Assembly (NCBI RefSeq): GCF_000935355.1
Contig: NZ_JXZC01000001.1
Span: 310,001-374,000 of the forward strand
Source of the DNA: Rossellomorea aquimaris
GTDB taxonomy: Bacteria > Bacillota > Bacilli > Bacillales > Bacillaceae_B
DNA: 64,000 bases
Reading direction: 5' to 3'
Part shown: positions 42,212 to 51,254 of the stretch, one piece after another
Layout: the number at the start of each line of letters is the position of its first letter
How positions within the stretch are numbered: position 1 is the stretch's first letter
Translations under genes and position numbers: made by a program
Notes under the pieces: model-generated
The model's input: the letters and a program-made list of their open reading frames with translations, nothing else
Database searches by the model: none
What the model was told of the DNA's origin: nothing

Positions 42212-43597
42212 ATGAATGTCTGGTTTGTTTTGTTAAACATTTTGGTGTTTCTTGTTCTCATTGGTGTATTACTTTATATGCAAAAGAAAAATGTTTCGTT
42301 TTCAAAACGGGTGTTTACCGCTCTGGGTCTGGGGATACTATTTGGTCTTGGATTACAGTGGGTATATGAAGCCGGTGATGAAAATGTAACACAATCGATT
42401 GAATGGTTTAACATCGTCGGAACCGGCTATATTAAACTACTGCAAATGATTGTCATGCCTTTAGTGTTTGTGTCGATTATTTCAGCCTTCACTAAATTGA
42501 AGCGTTCTCACAATTTAGGGAAGATTTCTGTATTGATCATTGGATTGCTGGTAGGCACAACTGCCGTTGCTGCAGCTGTCGGAATCGCTACGACTGTGGC
42601 TTTTGACCTGGAAGCGATCCAAATTGATCAAGGAGATGCTGAAGCGGCAAGGGGTGTTCAATTAGAGGAGAGAGCAACAGCTTTAGAGGGTCAGAGTTAT
42701 CCTCAAAAAATTCTCGAGCTTTTACCTGCGAATCCGTTCCTGGACTTTACGGGACAAAGAGCAACCTCGACGATCGCAGTCGTAATTTTTGCAGCTTTCA
42801 TCGGTATCGCTTACTTGGGAGCTCAGCGCAAAGAGCCAGAAGCTGCTGAATTCTTCAAAAAGATTGTTGATTCCGTCTATGCTGTAGTGATGAGAATTGT
42901 GACTTTAGTGTTACGACTCACTCCATTCGGTGTGCTGGCCATCATGGCTAAGACAGTGGCATTAAGTAATTTTGATGCTATCATGAAGCTTGGAGAATTT
43001 GTTGCAGCATCTTATGTGGCCTTGATTATCATGTTTGCCATTCACTTAATCATGCTTACTCTATTTGGCTTAAATCCGGTCACTTACATGAAAAAAGTAT
43101 TTCCTGTATTAGCATTTGCTTTTACGTCGAGATCCAGTGCCGGTACACTGCCACTTAATATTCAAACACAGAAGAATAAATTGGGTGTTTCAGAAGGGAT
43201 TGCCAACTTCTCGGGATCTTTCGGGTTATCCATCGGTCAGAATGGTTGTGCAGGGGTGTATCCTGCCATGCTTGCAGTGATGATTGCACCGACTGTCGGG
43301 ATCAACCCATTAACCCCTTCCTTTATTCTTACGCTCATCGTAGTGGTGGCCATCAGCTCCTTCGGTGTTGCAGGCGTTGGAGGCGGAGCTACATTTGCTG
43401 CCATCCTTGTTCTATCCGCCCTGGATCTTCCAGTAGCGTTAGCGGGTCTATTGATCTCTGTTGAACCTTTGATTGACATGGGGCGGACAGCTGTTAACGT
43501 AAGTGGTGCGATGACATCCGGAGTGATAACAAGTAAAGTGACAGGGGATTTGGATAGCGAAACGTATAACAAAGAAATCATTGAAGCAGAAGCTTAA
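42212..43597 (+). CDS. tcyP: L-cystine symporter TcyP
   Basis: 461 residues, a dicarboxylate/amino acid:cation symporter (DAACS) family member with about eight membrane helices and re-entrant loops. Conserved stretches: GYIKLLQMIVMPLVFVSIISAF, LAFAFTSRSSAGTLPLNIQ (HP1), GLSIGQNGCAGVYPAML, and the Gly-rich SSFGVAGVGGGATFAAILVLS (HP2). Length and sequence match B. subtilis TcyP (~463 residues), which imports cystine. Start ATG 42212 after GGGAGGGG. It is a single-gene unit lying between two sulfur-using modules. Confidence 0.95.
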   Translation: MNVWFVLLNILVFLVLIGVLLYMQKKNVSFSKRVFTALGLGILFGLGLQWVYEAGDENVTQSIEWFNIVGTGYIKLLQMIVMPLVFVSIISAFTKLKRSHNLGKISVLIIGLLVGTTAVAAAVGIATTVAFDLEAIQIDQGDAEAARGVQLEERATALEGQSYPQKILELLPANPFLDFTGQRATSTIAVVIFAAFIGIAYLGAQRKEPEAAEFFKKIVDSVYAVVMRIVTLVLRLTPFGVLAIMAKTVALSNFDAIMKLGEFVAASYVALIIMFAIHLIMLTLFGLNPVTYMKKVFPVLAFAFTSRSSAGTLPLNIQTQKNKLGVSEGIANFSGSFGLSIGQNGCAGVYPAMLAVMIAPTVGINPLTPSFILTLIVVVAISSFGVAGVGGGATFAAILVLSALDLPVALAGLLISVEPLIDMGRTAVNVSGAMTSGVITSKVTGDLDSETYNKEIIEAEA

Positions 43598-43606
43598 ACA
43601 AGTGGG

Positions 43607-43640
43607 CTGGCTCATTCATATATGAGCCAGTTTTACTTTT
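43607..43640 (+). terminator. terminator after tcyP
   Basis: Stem CTGGCTCAT (43607-43615) / ATGAGCCAG (43622-43630), then TTTTACTTTT. Confidence 0.85.
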
Positions 43641-43677
43641 GCATACAAATAAATTTAGTTATTTAGAGTGGTTATGA

Positions 43678-43734
43678 TTGAAAATTCAGACTATATTCTT
43701 TACTATAGAATTAAACATACCGACCGGTTAGTAT
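43678..43734 (+). promoter_or_regulatory. promoter and TetR-type operator of acyl-CoA cluster
   Basis: -35 TTGAAA (43678-43683), 17-nt spacer, -10 TACTAT (43701-43706). The 18-bp inverted repeat ATACCGACCGGTTAGTAT lies at 43717-43734, just past the expected start point. An almost identical site is found at 48894-48911. The sequence type (ACCGACCGGT core) is typical of TetR-family acyl-CoA regulators. Confidence 0.75.
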
Positions 43735-43779
43735 CTTAGGTGTGTGATTGAAATGCTCTAAAGATGAGGAGGCACGTAC

Positions 43780-44553
43780 ATGCATGTGAAGGAATTATTT
43801 GATCTTACAGGTAAAGTAGCCCTTGTGACAGGGGGAGGCAGAGGATTGGGAAAACAAATCGCGACAGGGTTTGCTGAAGCGGGGGCAAGCGTTGTAGTAT
43901 GCTCGAGAAACGTTGAAGCATGTGAAGATGTGAAGAAAGGATTAGAAGGACTAGGTGTCCAATCACTGGCATTGAAGTGTGATGTCACAAATCCTGAGGA
44001 TGTACAGCATGTTGTAGATGAAACAAAGAAGATATTTGGCCGCATTGATATTTTAGTGAATAACAGTGGTGCTTCCTGGGGGGCACCTGCAGAAGATATG
44101 CCCCTTGATGCCTGGCATAAAGTAATCAATGTGAATGTAAATGGTACTTTTATTATGTCACAGGCCGTGGGGAAAGTAATGCTTGAGCAACAGGAAGGGA
44201 AAATCATTAATATCGCTTCCGTAGCAGGACTTCAAGGGACAGACCCTCGTTATATGGATGCCATTGGCTATAGTACCAGTAAAGCAGCGGTCATCAATTT
44301 CACGAAGGATCTAGCCGTGAAATGGGGATCCCGCGGGATTCATGTGAATGCAATCGCGCCGGGTTTCTTCCCGACAAAAATGTCAAAAGGAATTCTATCT
44401 CATGCAGGGGAAGCCATTTTAAACGGCACACCATTAAATCGATTCGGTACCGAAGATGATTTAAAAGGAGCAGCACTTTTCCTTGCGTCTCGTGCAGCTG
44501 ATTTTGTCACTGGTTCAGTTCTCGTCGTTGACGGTGGTTCGTCTGCCATGTAA
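43780..44553 (+). CDS. short-chain dehydrogenase/reductase (SDR)
   Basis: 257 residues, classical SDR: TGGGRGLGKQIA cofactor loop (17-28), NNSGASWG, and catalytic Ser/Tyr/Lys in IASVAGLQG...YSTSKAAVI. The C-terminal VNAIAPGFFPT and SVLVVDGGSSAM follow. First gene after the promoter and TetR operator, so probably a hydroxyacyl-CoA or related dehydrogenase in the pathway; the substrate is unknown. Start ATG 43780 after GAGGAGG. Confidence 0.9.
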   Translation: MHVKELFDLTGKVALVTGGGRGLGKQIATGFAEAGASVVVCSRNVEACEDVKKGLEGLGVQSLALKCDVTNPEDVQHVVDETKKIFGRIDILVNNSGASWGAPAEDMPLDAWHKVINVNVNGTFIMSQAVGKVMLEQQEGKIINIASVAGLQGTDPRYMDAIGYSTSKAAVINFTKDLAVKWGSRGIHVNAIAPGFFPTKMSKGILSHAGEAILNGTPLNRFGTEDDLKGAALFLASRAADFVTGSVLVVDGGSSAM

Positions 44554-44597
44554 CTTTAACCAATTTAAGAGTTCCTAGTTGAGAAAGGAAGGATGGA

Positions 44598-45827
44598 ATG
44601 GATTTCTCTTATTCTCCTAAAGTACAAGAATATCAAAATAGACTATTGCGTTTTATGGAAGAATTCGTGTACCCGAACGAGTCCTTCTATGAAGAACAGC
44701 TCAATCAGCAAGAATCCCGCTGGAGTGGAGTTCCTAAAGTAATGGAAGAATTAAAAGCCGAAGCGAAGAAACAGGGATTATGGAATCTATTTCTTCCCAA
44801 AAGCGAATTCGGAGCCGGGCTCAATAATGTAGAATACGCCCCACTATGTGAAATCATGGGGAGATCCCTGATTGGGCCTGAAGTGTTTAATTGCAATGCT
44901 CCTGATACAGGGAATATGGAAGTGCTGGAACGTTATGGCACCCCCATTCAAAAACAACAATATCTTATCCCACTTCTAAATGGTGATATCCGTTCATGTT
45001 TCTCTATGACCGAGCCTGATGTCGCGTCTTCCGATGCAACGAACATTAAGGCGAGTATCATTCGGGATGGAGATGAATACGTCATTAACGCCAGGAAATG
45101 GTGGTCATCTGGTGCCGGGGACCCACGGTGCAGCTTTTCCATTTTGATGGGGAAAACCAATCCGGAAGCGGGCCGTCATGAACAGCAATCAATGATTATC
45201 GTCCCTTTGAATACGCCAGGTGTAAAAATAGAGCGTATGCTTCCTGTATTCGGGTACGATCATGCCCCCCATGGGCACGGAGAAATCACCTTTACCGAGG
45301 TGAGAGTTCCCTTGGAAAATATGATTTGGGCAGAAGGAAAGGGATTCGCCATTGCACAGGGACGTTTAGGTCCCGGCCGGATCCACCATTGCATGCGTTT
45401 AATTGGTGCAGCTGAACGAGCCCTTGAAGAATTATGTAAGCGCGTTCAAAACAGGAAGGCGTTTGGAAATGCACTGGCCGGGCAGGGAGTCGTAAGAGAA
45501 TGGATTGCGAACTCAAGGATTGAAATTGAGCAGGCCCGTCTACTAACGATGAAAGCGGCTTATATGATGGATACTGTTGGGAATAAAGTTGCAAAACAGG
45601 AAATCGCCATGATTAAGGTGGTGGCTCCTTCCATGGCTTTGCGTGTGATTGACAGGGCCATTCAAGCGTTCGGGGCAGCTGGTGTATCGGATGACTACAC
45701 ATTGGCAGCTCAATGGGCAAATGCCCGTACACTGCGGCTTGCCGATGGCCCGGATGAAGTGCACCTTGCCCAATTGGCAAAATTGGAATTGAGAAAACAC
45801 GATGAAGCTTCTCACGTAAAGAGCTAG
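44598..45827 (+). CDS. acyl-CoA dehydrogenase, ACAD10/11-like
   Basis: 409 residues. FAD/acyl-CoA dehydrogenase fold with [17 protein letters not shown] (~139-155), [14 protein letters not shown] (~169-182), [21 protein letters not shown] (~255-275) and [15 protein letters not shown] near the end. These diagnostic stretches match the dehydrogenase domain of animal ACAD10/ACAD11 more than ordinary medium- or short-chain enzymes. In those proteins the domain is fused to a kinase-like domain, and a matching kinase-like gene lies at 49367. Start ATG 44598 after AAAGGAAGGA. Confidence 0.9.
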   Translation: MDFSYSPKVQEYQNRLLRFMEEFVYPNESFYEEQLNQQESRWSGVPKVMEELKAEAKKQGLWNLFLPKSEFGAGLNNVEYAPLCEIMGRSLIGPEVFNCNAPDTGNMEVLERYGTPIQKQQYLIPLLNGDIRSCFSMTEPDVASSDATNIKASIIRDGDEYVINARKWWSSGAGDPRCSFSILMGKTNPEAGRHEQQSMIIVPLNTPGVKIERMLPVFGYDHAPHGHGEITFTEVRVPLENMIWAEGKGFAIAQGRLGPGRIHHCMRLIGAAERALEELCKRVQNRKAFGNALAGQGVVREWIANSRIEIEQARLLTMKAAYMMDTVGNKVAKQEIAMIKVVAPSMALRVIDRAIQAFGAAGVSDDYTLAAQWANARTLRLADGPDEVHLAQLAKLELRKHDEASHVKS

Positions 45828-45845
45828 GAAGAGAGGTGGATGATG

Positions 45846-46595
45846 ATGAGGTTAAAAGGGAAGGTTTCAGTTATTACGGGAGGAGGAGGAGGAATCGGGC
45901 GCGCTACAGCCCTTAGGTTCTCAGAAGAAGGTGCTTCTGTCGTCGTTGCAGATCTGGATGATGCGAGTGGTGAAGAGACGGTTAGACTCATCCAGGAAAA
46001 AAAAGGGAGTTCATTCTTCGTCAAAACGAACGTACGGAAAAGTACAAGCATTCAATCCCTCGTACATACAACGGTGGAACATTTCGGAGGACTCGATATC
46101 CTTATCAATAATGCAGGGATCGGACAGTCGGAAGTCAGGGGCATCGATCTGGAAGAAAACGAATGGGATTCTGTACTCGATACAAACTTAAAAAGTATTT
46201 TTCTGGGAATGAAGTACGCCGTACCGCAACTGATGAAGAAAGGCGGTGTCATTGTGAATGTATCGAGCCTTCTCGGATTGAAAGGACGGAAATACGTGTC
46301 AGCCTACAATGCGGCAAAGGGTGGTGTCATACTACTGACACAAAATGCAGCCCTGGAGTATGGGAAGGATAATATTCGTGTAAATGCAGTTGCGCCTGGA
46401 GTCATTGATACGAACATCATCACTGACTGGAAGAAGGATGAGAGGAAATGGTCGGCGATTTCTCAATCCAATGCACTAAGGCGCATTGGAAATCCAGAAG
46501 AAGTAGCGTCAGCGATTCTGTTTTTAGCTTCAGATGAGGCATCCTTTATAACAGGCAGTACATTATCTGTTGATGGTGGAGGGTTGATCTTTTAG
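45846..46595 (+). CDS. short-chain dehydrogenase/reductase (SDR)
   Basis: 249 residues if started at ATG 45846, 7 nt after GAGGTG (two ATGs directly before it are too close to the site). Cofactor loop TGGGGGIGRAT, NNAGIGQ, catalytic Ser and Tyr-X3-Lys in VSSLLGLKG...YNAAKGG, VNAVAPGVIDT, and GSTLSVDGGGLIF at the end. FabG-like oxidoreductase; second SDR of the cluster, 18 bp after the acyl-CoA dehydrogenase. Substrate unknown. Confidence 0.9.
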   Translation: MRLKGKVSVITGGGGGIGRATALRFSEEGASVVVADLDDASGEETVRLIQEKKGSSFFVKTNVRKSTSIQSLVHTTVEHFGGLDILINNAGIGQSEVRGIDLEENEWDSVLDTNLKSIFLGMKYAVPQLMKKGGVIVNVSSLLGLKGRKYVSAYNAAKGGVILLTQNAALEYGKDNIRVNAVAPGVIDTNIITDWKKDERKWSAISQSNALRRIGNPEEVASAILFLASDEASFITGSTLSVDGGGLIF

Positions 46596-46646
46596 GGATC
46601 ATGACGAATTGGTACATGAATAATCTGAAATGAAAGGAATGATTAT

Positions 46647-48245
46647 GTGACAACTAAAACTTGGCTCAGTCATTACCCTGATACGTTTGAGACTGAAATT
46701 CCTGCAATCGATTTTTCAATCCCGGAAATGCTTCAACTTACCGTTTCTTCATACCCGGCTCATCCATGTATAAGCTTTTATCAAAAGCGGATTACCTATG
46801 GTGAACTTCAAGGTGCCGTCACCATGCTTGCTTCATCCTTTCAACAAATTGGAGTGAAGAAAGGAGACAGGGTGGCGATCATGCTCCCGAACTGTCCGCA
46901 ATATGTGATCTCTTATTATGGGATCCTTACATCCGGGGGAATTGTCACACAGGTGAATCCGATGTCGGTTGAAAGGGAGTTAATCCATCTGCTTAATGAC
47001 TCGGGGGCAGAGACAATCGTCGTATTGGACCATTTTTATCCTATGGTCAAATCCATACAACAGGAAACAGAGATCAAGACGATTATCGCAGTCAGTCTGC
47101 AAGGGGAAAACAGTGCTTCGGACTACTCCTTTGATGAATTTTTAAGGGTGGGGGACGGTAAAGTATCTCGAGTATCGATAAATCCTGAAGAAGACGTGGC
47201 AGTCCTTCAATATACAGGTGGAACAACCGGTGCATCAAAGGGAGTCATGCTCACTCATAAAAACATTCTTTCAAATGTGATTCAAAGTCAACTCTTCTTT
47301 AAAGACAGCATCGAAACAGGAAAAGAGAGAAGCCTGAGTGTGATCCCGTTCTTTCATGTATTTGGGATGAATTCCTGTATGAACTTTGCAGTGTATTCAG
47401 CAAATGAAATGATCTTACTCCCAAGGTTTGAGTTGACCGAAGTATTAACAACGATTAAGAACGAGCAACCGACCCTGTTTCCGGGTGTGCCGACGATGTA
47501 CGTGGCGATCACCAATCATCCCCAGGCAGAAGAGTACGGAATTGATTCTATAAAGATTTGTAATAGCGGAAGTGCGCCGATGCCAGTAGAGTTATTGAAT
47601 CAATTCGAGAAGAAAACAGGAGCGAAAATATTAGAGGGATACGGTTTATCAGAGGCTTCACCAACGACTCATTGCAACCCAGCTTTTGCAGAAAGAAAGC
47701 CGGGAACCGTCGGAATAGGCTTTCCATCCACAGACTATAAGGTAGTCGATTTAGCGACCGGTACTAAGGAGGTTCCTTTAGGGGATGTGGGCGAACTCAT
47801 TATAAAAGGCCCTCAAGTCATGAAAGGCTACTGGAATTTACCTGAAGAGACTGCCCACGCCCTGCGGGATGGCTGGCTTTACACAGGGGACATCGCCCGG
47901 ATGGATGATGAAGGGTATGTATCGATCGTCGACCGAAAGAAGGATATGATCATTGCATCAGGATACAATGTGTATCCAAGGGAAGTCGAGGAAGTCATTT
48001 ACGAGCACCCAAGCGTACAGGAAGCTGTCGTAATCGGAGTCCCGGACTCTTATAGAGGAGAAACCGTTAAGGCAGTGGTCGTCTTAAAGTCAGGGGAAAA
48101 GGCATCCGAAGGAGAATTGGTTCGATTCTGTCAGGAGAATATGTCTTCATTCAAGGTACCAAAAATCATCGAGTTCCGTGATGAGCTTCCTAAGACGAGT
48201 GTTGGGAAAATATTAAGAAGAGCTCTGCGAGAAAGCGTCGGGTAA
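46647..48245 (+). CDS. long-chain fatty acid-CoA ligase (FadD-like)
   Basis: 532 residues from GTG 46647. AMP-forming ligase: QYTGGTTGASKGVMLTH (P-loop A3, ~190-206), the VIPFFHVFGMN segment, EGYGLSEASPTTHCNP (A5), GWLYTGDIARMDDEGYVSIVDRKKDMIIASGYNVYPREVEEVI (A7-A8) and KTSVGKILRRALRE with the C-terminal catalytic Lys. It activates fatty or related acids to acyl-CoA for this pathway. Confidence 0.94.
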   Translation: MTTKTWLSHYPDTFETEIPAIDFSIPEMLQLTVSSYPAHPCISFYQKRITYGELQGAVTMLASSFQQIGVKKGDRVAIMLPNCPQYVISYYGILTSGGIVTQVNPMSVERELIHLLNDSGAETIVVLDHFYPMVKSIQQETEIKTIIAVSLQGENSASDYSFDEFLRVGDGKVSRVSINPEEDVAVLQYTGGTTGASKGVMLTHKNILSNVIQSQLFFKDSIETGKERSLSVIPFFHVFGMNSCMNFAVYSANEMILLPRFELTEVLTTIKNEQPTLFPGVPTMYVAITNHPQAEEYGIDSIKICNSGSAPMPVELLNQFEKKTGAKILEGYGLSEASPTTHCNPAFAERKPGTVGIGFPSTDYKVVDLATGTKEVPLGDVGELIIKGPQVMKGYWNLPEETAHALRDGWLYTGDIARMDDEGYVSIVDRKKDMIIASGYNVYPREVEEVIYEHPSVQEAVVIGVPDSYRGETVKAVVVLKSGEKASEGELVRFCQENMSSFKVPKIIEFRDELPKTSVGKILRRALRESVG

Positions 48246-48289
48246 TATGATATAATTCAGGTGATATTTGCAGATTGAGAGGATTTCAG

Positions 48290-48856
48290 ATGAAAGAAAA
48301 ACTTACGGAACATGCTGTACGCTTATTTGATGAAAAAGGGTTTACCGTTACTTCCATCCAGGATATCGTAGAATCCATTGGTGTAACGAAAGGAACATTT
48401 TATTACTATTTTTCCAGTAAGGAGGAGCTGTTAAGGGAAATTCACATGCGCTACATTGATGGCTTATTATCTAAACAGGAAAGAGTTCTTAAGGATGACC
48501 GGAAGAGCTACATGGAAAAACTGTATGATATTGTCCACCTTTCCATTCTGGACATTAAAGAGCAAGGGGCCAGTGCCAAAGTGTTTTTTAGAGAAATGAG
48601 GCACCTGAGTCAAGAAAGTCTGGATGCAATTGAGCCTAAGCGGGATATGTATCGCTATAATATTGAAACTCTCCTGAAAGAAGGTAGGACGAACGGAGAC
48701 TTTCATAAGGACTTTGACGTATCGATTGTAGCCTTTGGAATTCTCGGTATGATGAATTGGAGCTATCAATGGTATAAACCCCATGGTGCGAAATCCGATC
48801 AGGAAATTGCCCGGACTTTTGTCGATATGGTATTAAAAGGGATTGAGTCAGAGTAA
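48290..48856 (+). CDS. TetR/AcrR-family regulator
   Basis: 188 residues from ATG 48290 (GAGAGG 7 nt upstream). The N-terminal helix-turn-helix is AVRLFDEKGFTVTSIQDIVESIGVTKGTFYYYFSSKEEL (~8-46); a helical ligand domain follows. It lies inside the acyl-CoA cluster and on the same strand. Two near-identical inverted repeats, at 43717 and 48894 before the two halves of the cluster, are the obvious target sites. It probably releases DNA on binding an acyl-CoA, as FadR-type TetR proteins do; this is inferred. Confidence 0.92.
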   Translation: MKEKLTEHAVRLFDEKGFTVTSIQDIVESIGVTKGTFYYYFSSKEELLREIHMRYIDGLLSKQERVLKDDRKSYMEKLYDIVHLSILDIKEQGASAKVFFREMRHLSQESLDAIEPKRDMYRYNIETLLKEGRTNGDFHKDFDVSIVAFGILGMMNWSYQWYKPHGAKSDQEIARTFVDMVLKGIESE

Positions 48857-48893
48857 GTGGGAAATCATCTACAGGATTTCCTTTAGGATTAAC

Positions 48894-48911
48894 ATACCGA
48901 CTGGTTAGTAT
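48894..48911 (+). promoter_or_regulatory. TetR-type operator, second copy
   Basis: ATACCGACTGGTTAGTAT differs from the site at 43717-43734 in one base only. It lies 23 bp before the thioesterase start codon. Confidence 0.75.
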
Positions 48912-48934
48912 TTATGGAAGGAGATGTCGTGTAA

Positions 48935-49351
48935 ATGGAAACCATCACGGTAACGAGTAGATTTTGCGAAACGGATGCATTAGGTCATATCAACAACGCA
49001 ACGTATTTTGTTTATTTAGAAGAAGCAAGAATAAAATTCTTTCAATCACTCGGATTTGATCTGGATGTGAAAGACTGGCGTTTTATTCTGGCTTCAACAA
49101 AATGTGACTTTGTGTCACAAGGGTATTTTAATCAAGAACTAAAAATCACCACCTATCTATCAAAAATTGGATCAAAGAGCTTTCAGTTAGAGCATGATAT
49201 CTTATGTGCGGACACCAATCGATTGATTGCAAAGGGAAATGCGGTGATCGTTTATTTTGATTTTCTTGAGCAGCAAAGCAAAATGATCCCTGAGTTATTA
49301 AAAGAACAGTTAAGCGTTCATCTACGATCGGAAAAGACTGAATATTCTTGA
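48935..49351 (+). CDS. acyl-CoA thioesterase (hotdog, 4HBT type)
   Basis: 138 residues, single hotdog fold: RFCETDALGHINNATYFVYLEEARIKFF at the N-terminus carries the catalytic Asp-His-Asn arrangement of 4-hydroxybenzoyl-CoA thioesterase-like enzymes. It hydrolyses acyl-CoA, possibly relieving CoA trapping in the pathway. Start ATG 48935 after AAGGAGATG. It begins the second transcription segment downstream of the second TetR operator. Confidence 0.88.
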   Translation: METITVTSRFCETDALGHINNATYFVYLEEARIKFFQSLGFDLDVKDWRFILASTKCDFVSQGYFNQELKITTYLSKIGSKSFQLEHDILCADTNRLIAKGNAVIVYFDFLEQQSKMIPELLKEQLSVHLRSEKTEYS

Positions 49352-49366
49352 TTAAGGAGGGAGACT

Positions 49367-50443
49367 ATGTCTGAAAAAGCAGGGTATGAAACGGTATCGG
49401 TGCGACAAGGAGAAGAACTGAATGTAACCGATTTAAAATACTTCTTGAAAGAGCATTTCCCCAACCTCCTTCATGAAGAGCTATCTATTAAACAATTTTC
49501 TGCAGGACACTCAAATCTTACGTATCTATTAAAAGTAGGTGAATGGGAAGGTGTACTGAGGCGCCCTCCTTTAGGTCCCGTCGCCCCGAAGGCTCATGAT
49601 ATGAAAAGAGAATTCAGGATCCTTTCAGAAATTAAACCACTTTTCGGGGCTGCACCGGAGCCATATGTGTTCTCTGATAATGAAAGTATCGTAGGAAGTC
49701 CATTTTTTATCATGGAACGAAAAAAGGGCGAAGTATTCGATACTTCCTTTCCCCAGCATCTCCATGTGGCACCGGAAGACTGCAGGAAAATATCGGAGGA
49801 AATGGTTTCTAAACTGGTGGAACTTCATTCCATTGATCACCGAAAAACAACTCTGCATGAAATCAGCAAGCCCGAACATTTTATGGAAAGGCAAGTACAC
49901 GGATGGATCAAACGTTACGAGCGTGCCAAAACAAGTGAAATACATGAAGTAGATCAACTGACACACTGGTTGATAAACAATGTACCAGAAAATGCTGAAT
50001 CGACAATCATTCACTATGATTTTAAATTAAACAATGCCATGTTTTCTTCCGACATGACATCCATGGTGGGGTTATTTGACTGGGAGATGGCGACCGTTGG
50101 CGATCCCCTTGCAGATTTAGGTGTGGCTATGGGGTATTGGATACAGAATGATGATCCCGGGTTGTTAAAGTTCGGTCTTGGAAAGCCTCCTGTAACGATC
50201 ATGGATGGTTTTTACAGCAGAAGACAATTTATCGAAGAATATGCGAGGAAAAGCGGAAGGGACGTAAATCAGATCCATTTTTATTTATCTTTTGCATATT
50301 TTAAGCTTGCAGTCATTGTGCAACAAATCTATTACCGCTTTAAGATGGGTCAAACGAGAGATTCACGATTTTCTCAATTCGATCGGTTTGCGGAATCTTT
50401 GATCACTTTGGGAAATCAAGCTGCATTTGATCGCCAGGAATAA
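49367..50443 (+). CDS. ACAD10/11-type phosphotransferase (APH fold)
   Basis: 358 residues, aminoglycoside-phosphotransferase/choline-kinase fold. N-terminal lobe IKQFSAGHSNLTYLLKVGEWEGVLRRPPLGP, then PKAHDMKREFRIL and GSPFFIMERKKGEVF. Catalytic loop IIHYDFKLNNAMF (Brenner motif HxDxxxxN) and VGLFDWEMATVGDPLADLG (DFG-equivalent Asp). The order of motifs matches the kinase-like domain of animal ACAD10/ACAD11. With the ACAD at 44598 it could phosphorylate 4-hydroxyacyl-CoA before elimination, as reported for ACAD11; this is inferred. Confidence 0.88.
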   Translation: MSEKAGYETVSVRQGEELNVTDLKYFLKEHFPNLLHEELSIKQFSAGHSNLTYLLKVGEWEGVLRRPPLGPVAPKAHDMKREFRILSEIKPLFGAAPEPYVFSDNESIVGSPFFIMERKKGEVFDTSFPQHLHVAPEDCRKISEEMVSKLVELHSIDHRKTTLHEISKPEHFMERQVHGWIKRYERAKTSEIHEVDQLTHWLINNVPENAESTIIHYDFKLNNAMFSSDMTSMVGLFDWEMATVGDPLADLGVAMGYWIQNDDPGLLKFGLGKPPVTIMDGFYSRRQFIEEYARKSGRDVNQIHFYLSFAYFKLAVIVQQIYYRFKMGQTRDSRFSQFDRFAESLITLGNQAAFDRQE

Positions 50444-50466
50444 AGACAAGGAGATGAACGAAGACG

Positions 50467-51243
50467 ATGAAATCCTCTTTACTAATAGAAACCACTGACC
50501 GGGTGCTTACATTGACATTAAACAGACCGGATAGCTTGAATTCCTTTGATGAGAGCATGCTGACGGGAATCGTTGAAGCACTGGAGCAGGCAGAACATGA
50601 TCAGGAAATCAGAGCTATTGTGATCCGCGGTTCCGGGAGGGCCTTTTCTGCAGGCGGCGACGTGAAAACGATGGGGAGCGCCACATCAACAGAAGTCTAT
50701 GAACATATCGGGATCTTAAATACATGCATTAAATCGATAAAGGAAATAGATAAACCGGTCATCGCCTCGGTACACGGCTTTGCTGCAGGTGCAGGATTTA
50801 ATCTGGCCCTGGCCTGCGATTTGATTATCGCTTCAGAAGATAGTCAGTTTGCTTTAAGCTTCTCTAAAGTAGGTCTTATATCCGATGGCGGAGGTTCGTA
50901 TTTTCTTCCACGCATCATCGGTCCCCATTTAGCGAAAGAATTCTTTTTTTCAGGTGAACCTGTGGGTGCTGGAAGAATGTATGACTTAGGTGTGGTAAAC
51001 CGTATTGTACCTTCTGAAAGACTGGAAGAGAAAACAACTGAGTGGGCTGTAGAATTAGCCATGGGGCCAAGTAAAGCCTATGGAATGATGAAGAAAATGA
51101 TTGATCGTTCATTCATTACATCATTGGATGAAATGCTTGAACAAGAACGAATCACACAAACAATGATGATTTCAACAGAAGATCATGGTGAAGGGGTTTC
51201 AGCATTTAAAGAAAAAAGAAGACCATCTTTTTCAGGAAGGTAG
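50467..51243 (+). CDS. enoyl-CoA hydratase/isomerase family protein
   Basis: 258 residues, crotonase fold: LTLNRPDSLNSFDESML, oxyanion-hole segment GRAFSAGGDVKTMGSA (~60-75), and SVHGFAAGAGFNLALACDLIIASEDSQFALSFSKVGL with the second NH donor. The second catalytic Glu position carries Ser/Asp-Gly-Gly (SDGGGSYFLPR), so hydratase versus isomerase cannot be told. Start ATG 50467 after GGAGATGAACGA, 23 bp after the kinase gene. Confidence 0.9.
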   Translation: MKSSLLIETTDRVLTLTLNRPDSLNSFDESMLTGIVEALEQAEHDQEIRAIVIRGSGRAFSAGGDVKTMGSATSTEVYEHIGILNTCIKSIKEIDKPVIASVHGFAAGAGFNLALACDLIIASEDSQFALSFSKVGLISDGGGSYFLPRIIGPHLAKEFFFSGEPVGAGRMYDLGVVNRIVPSERLEEKTTEWAVELAMGPSKAYGMMKKMIDRSFITSLDEMLEQERITQTMMISTEDHGEGVSAFKEKRRPSFSGR

Positions 51244-51254
51244 GAGGAACCAGG

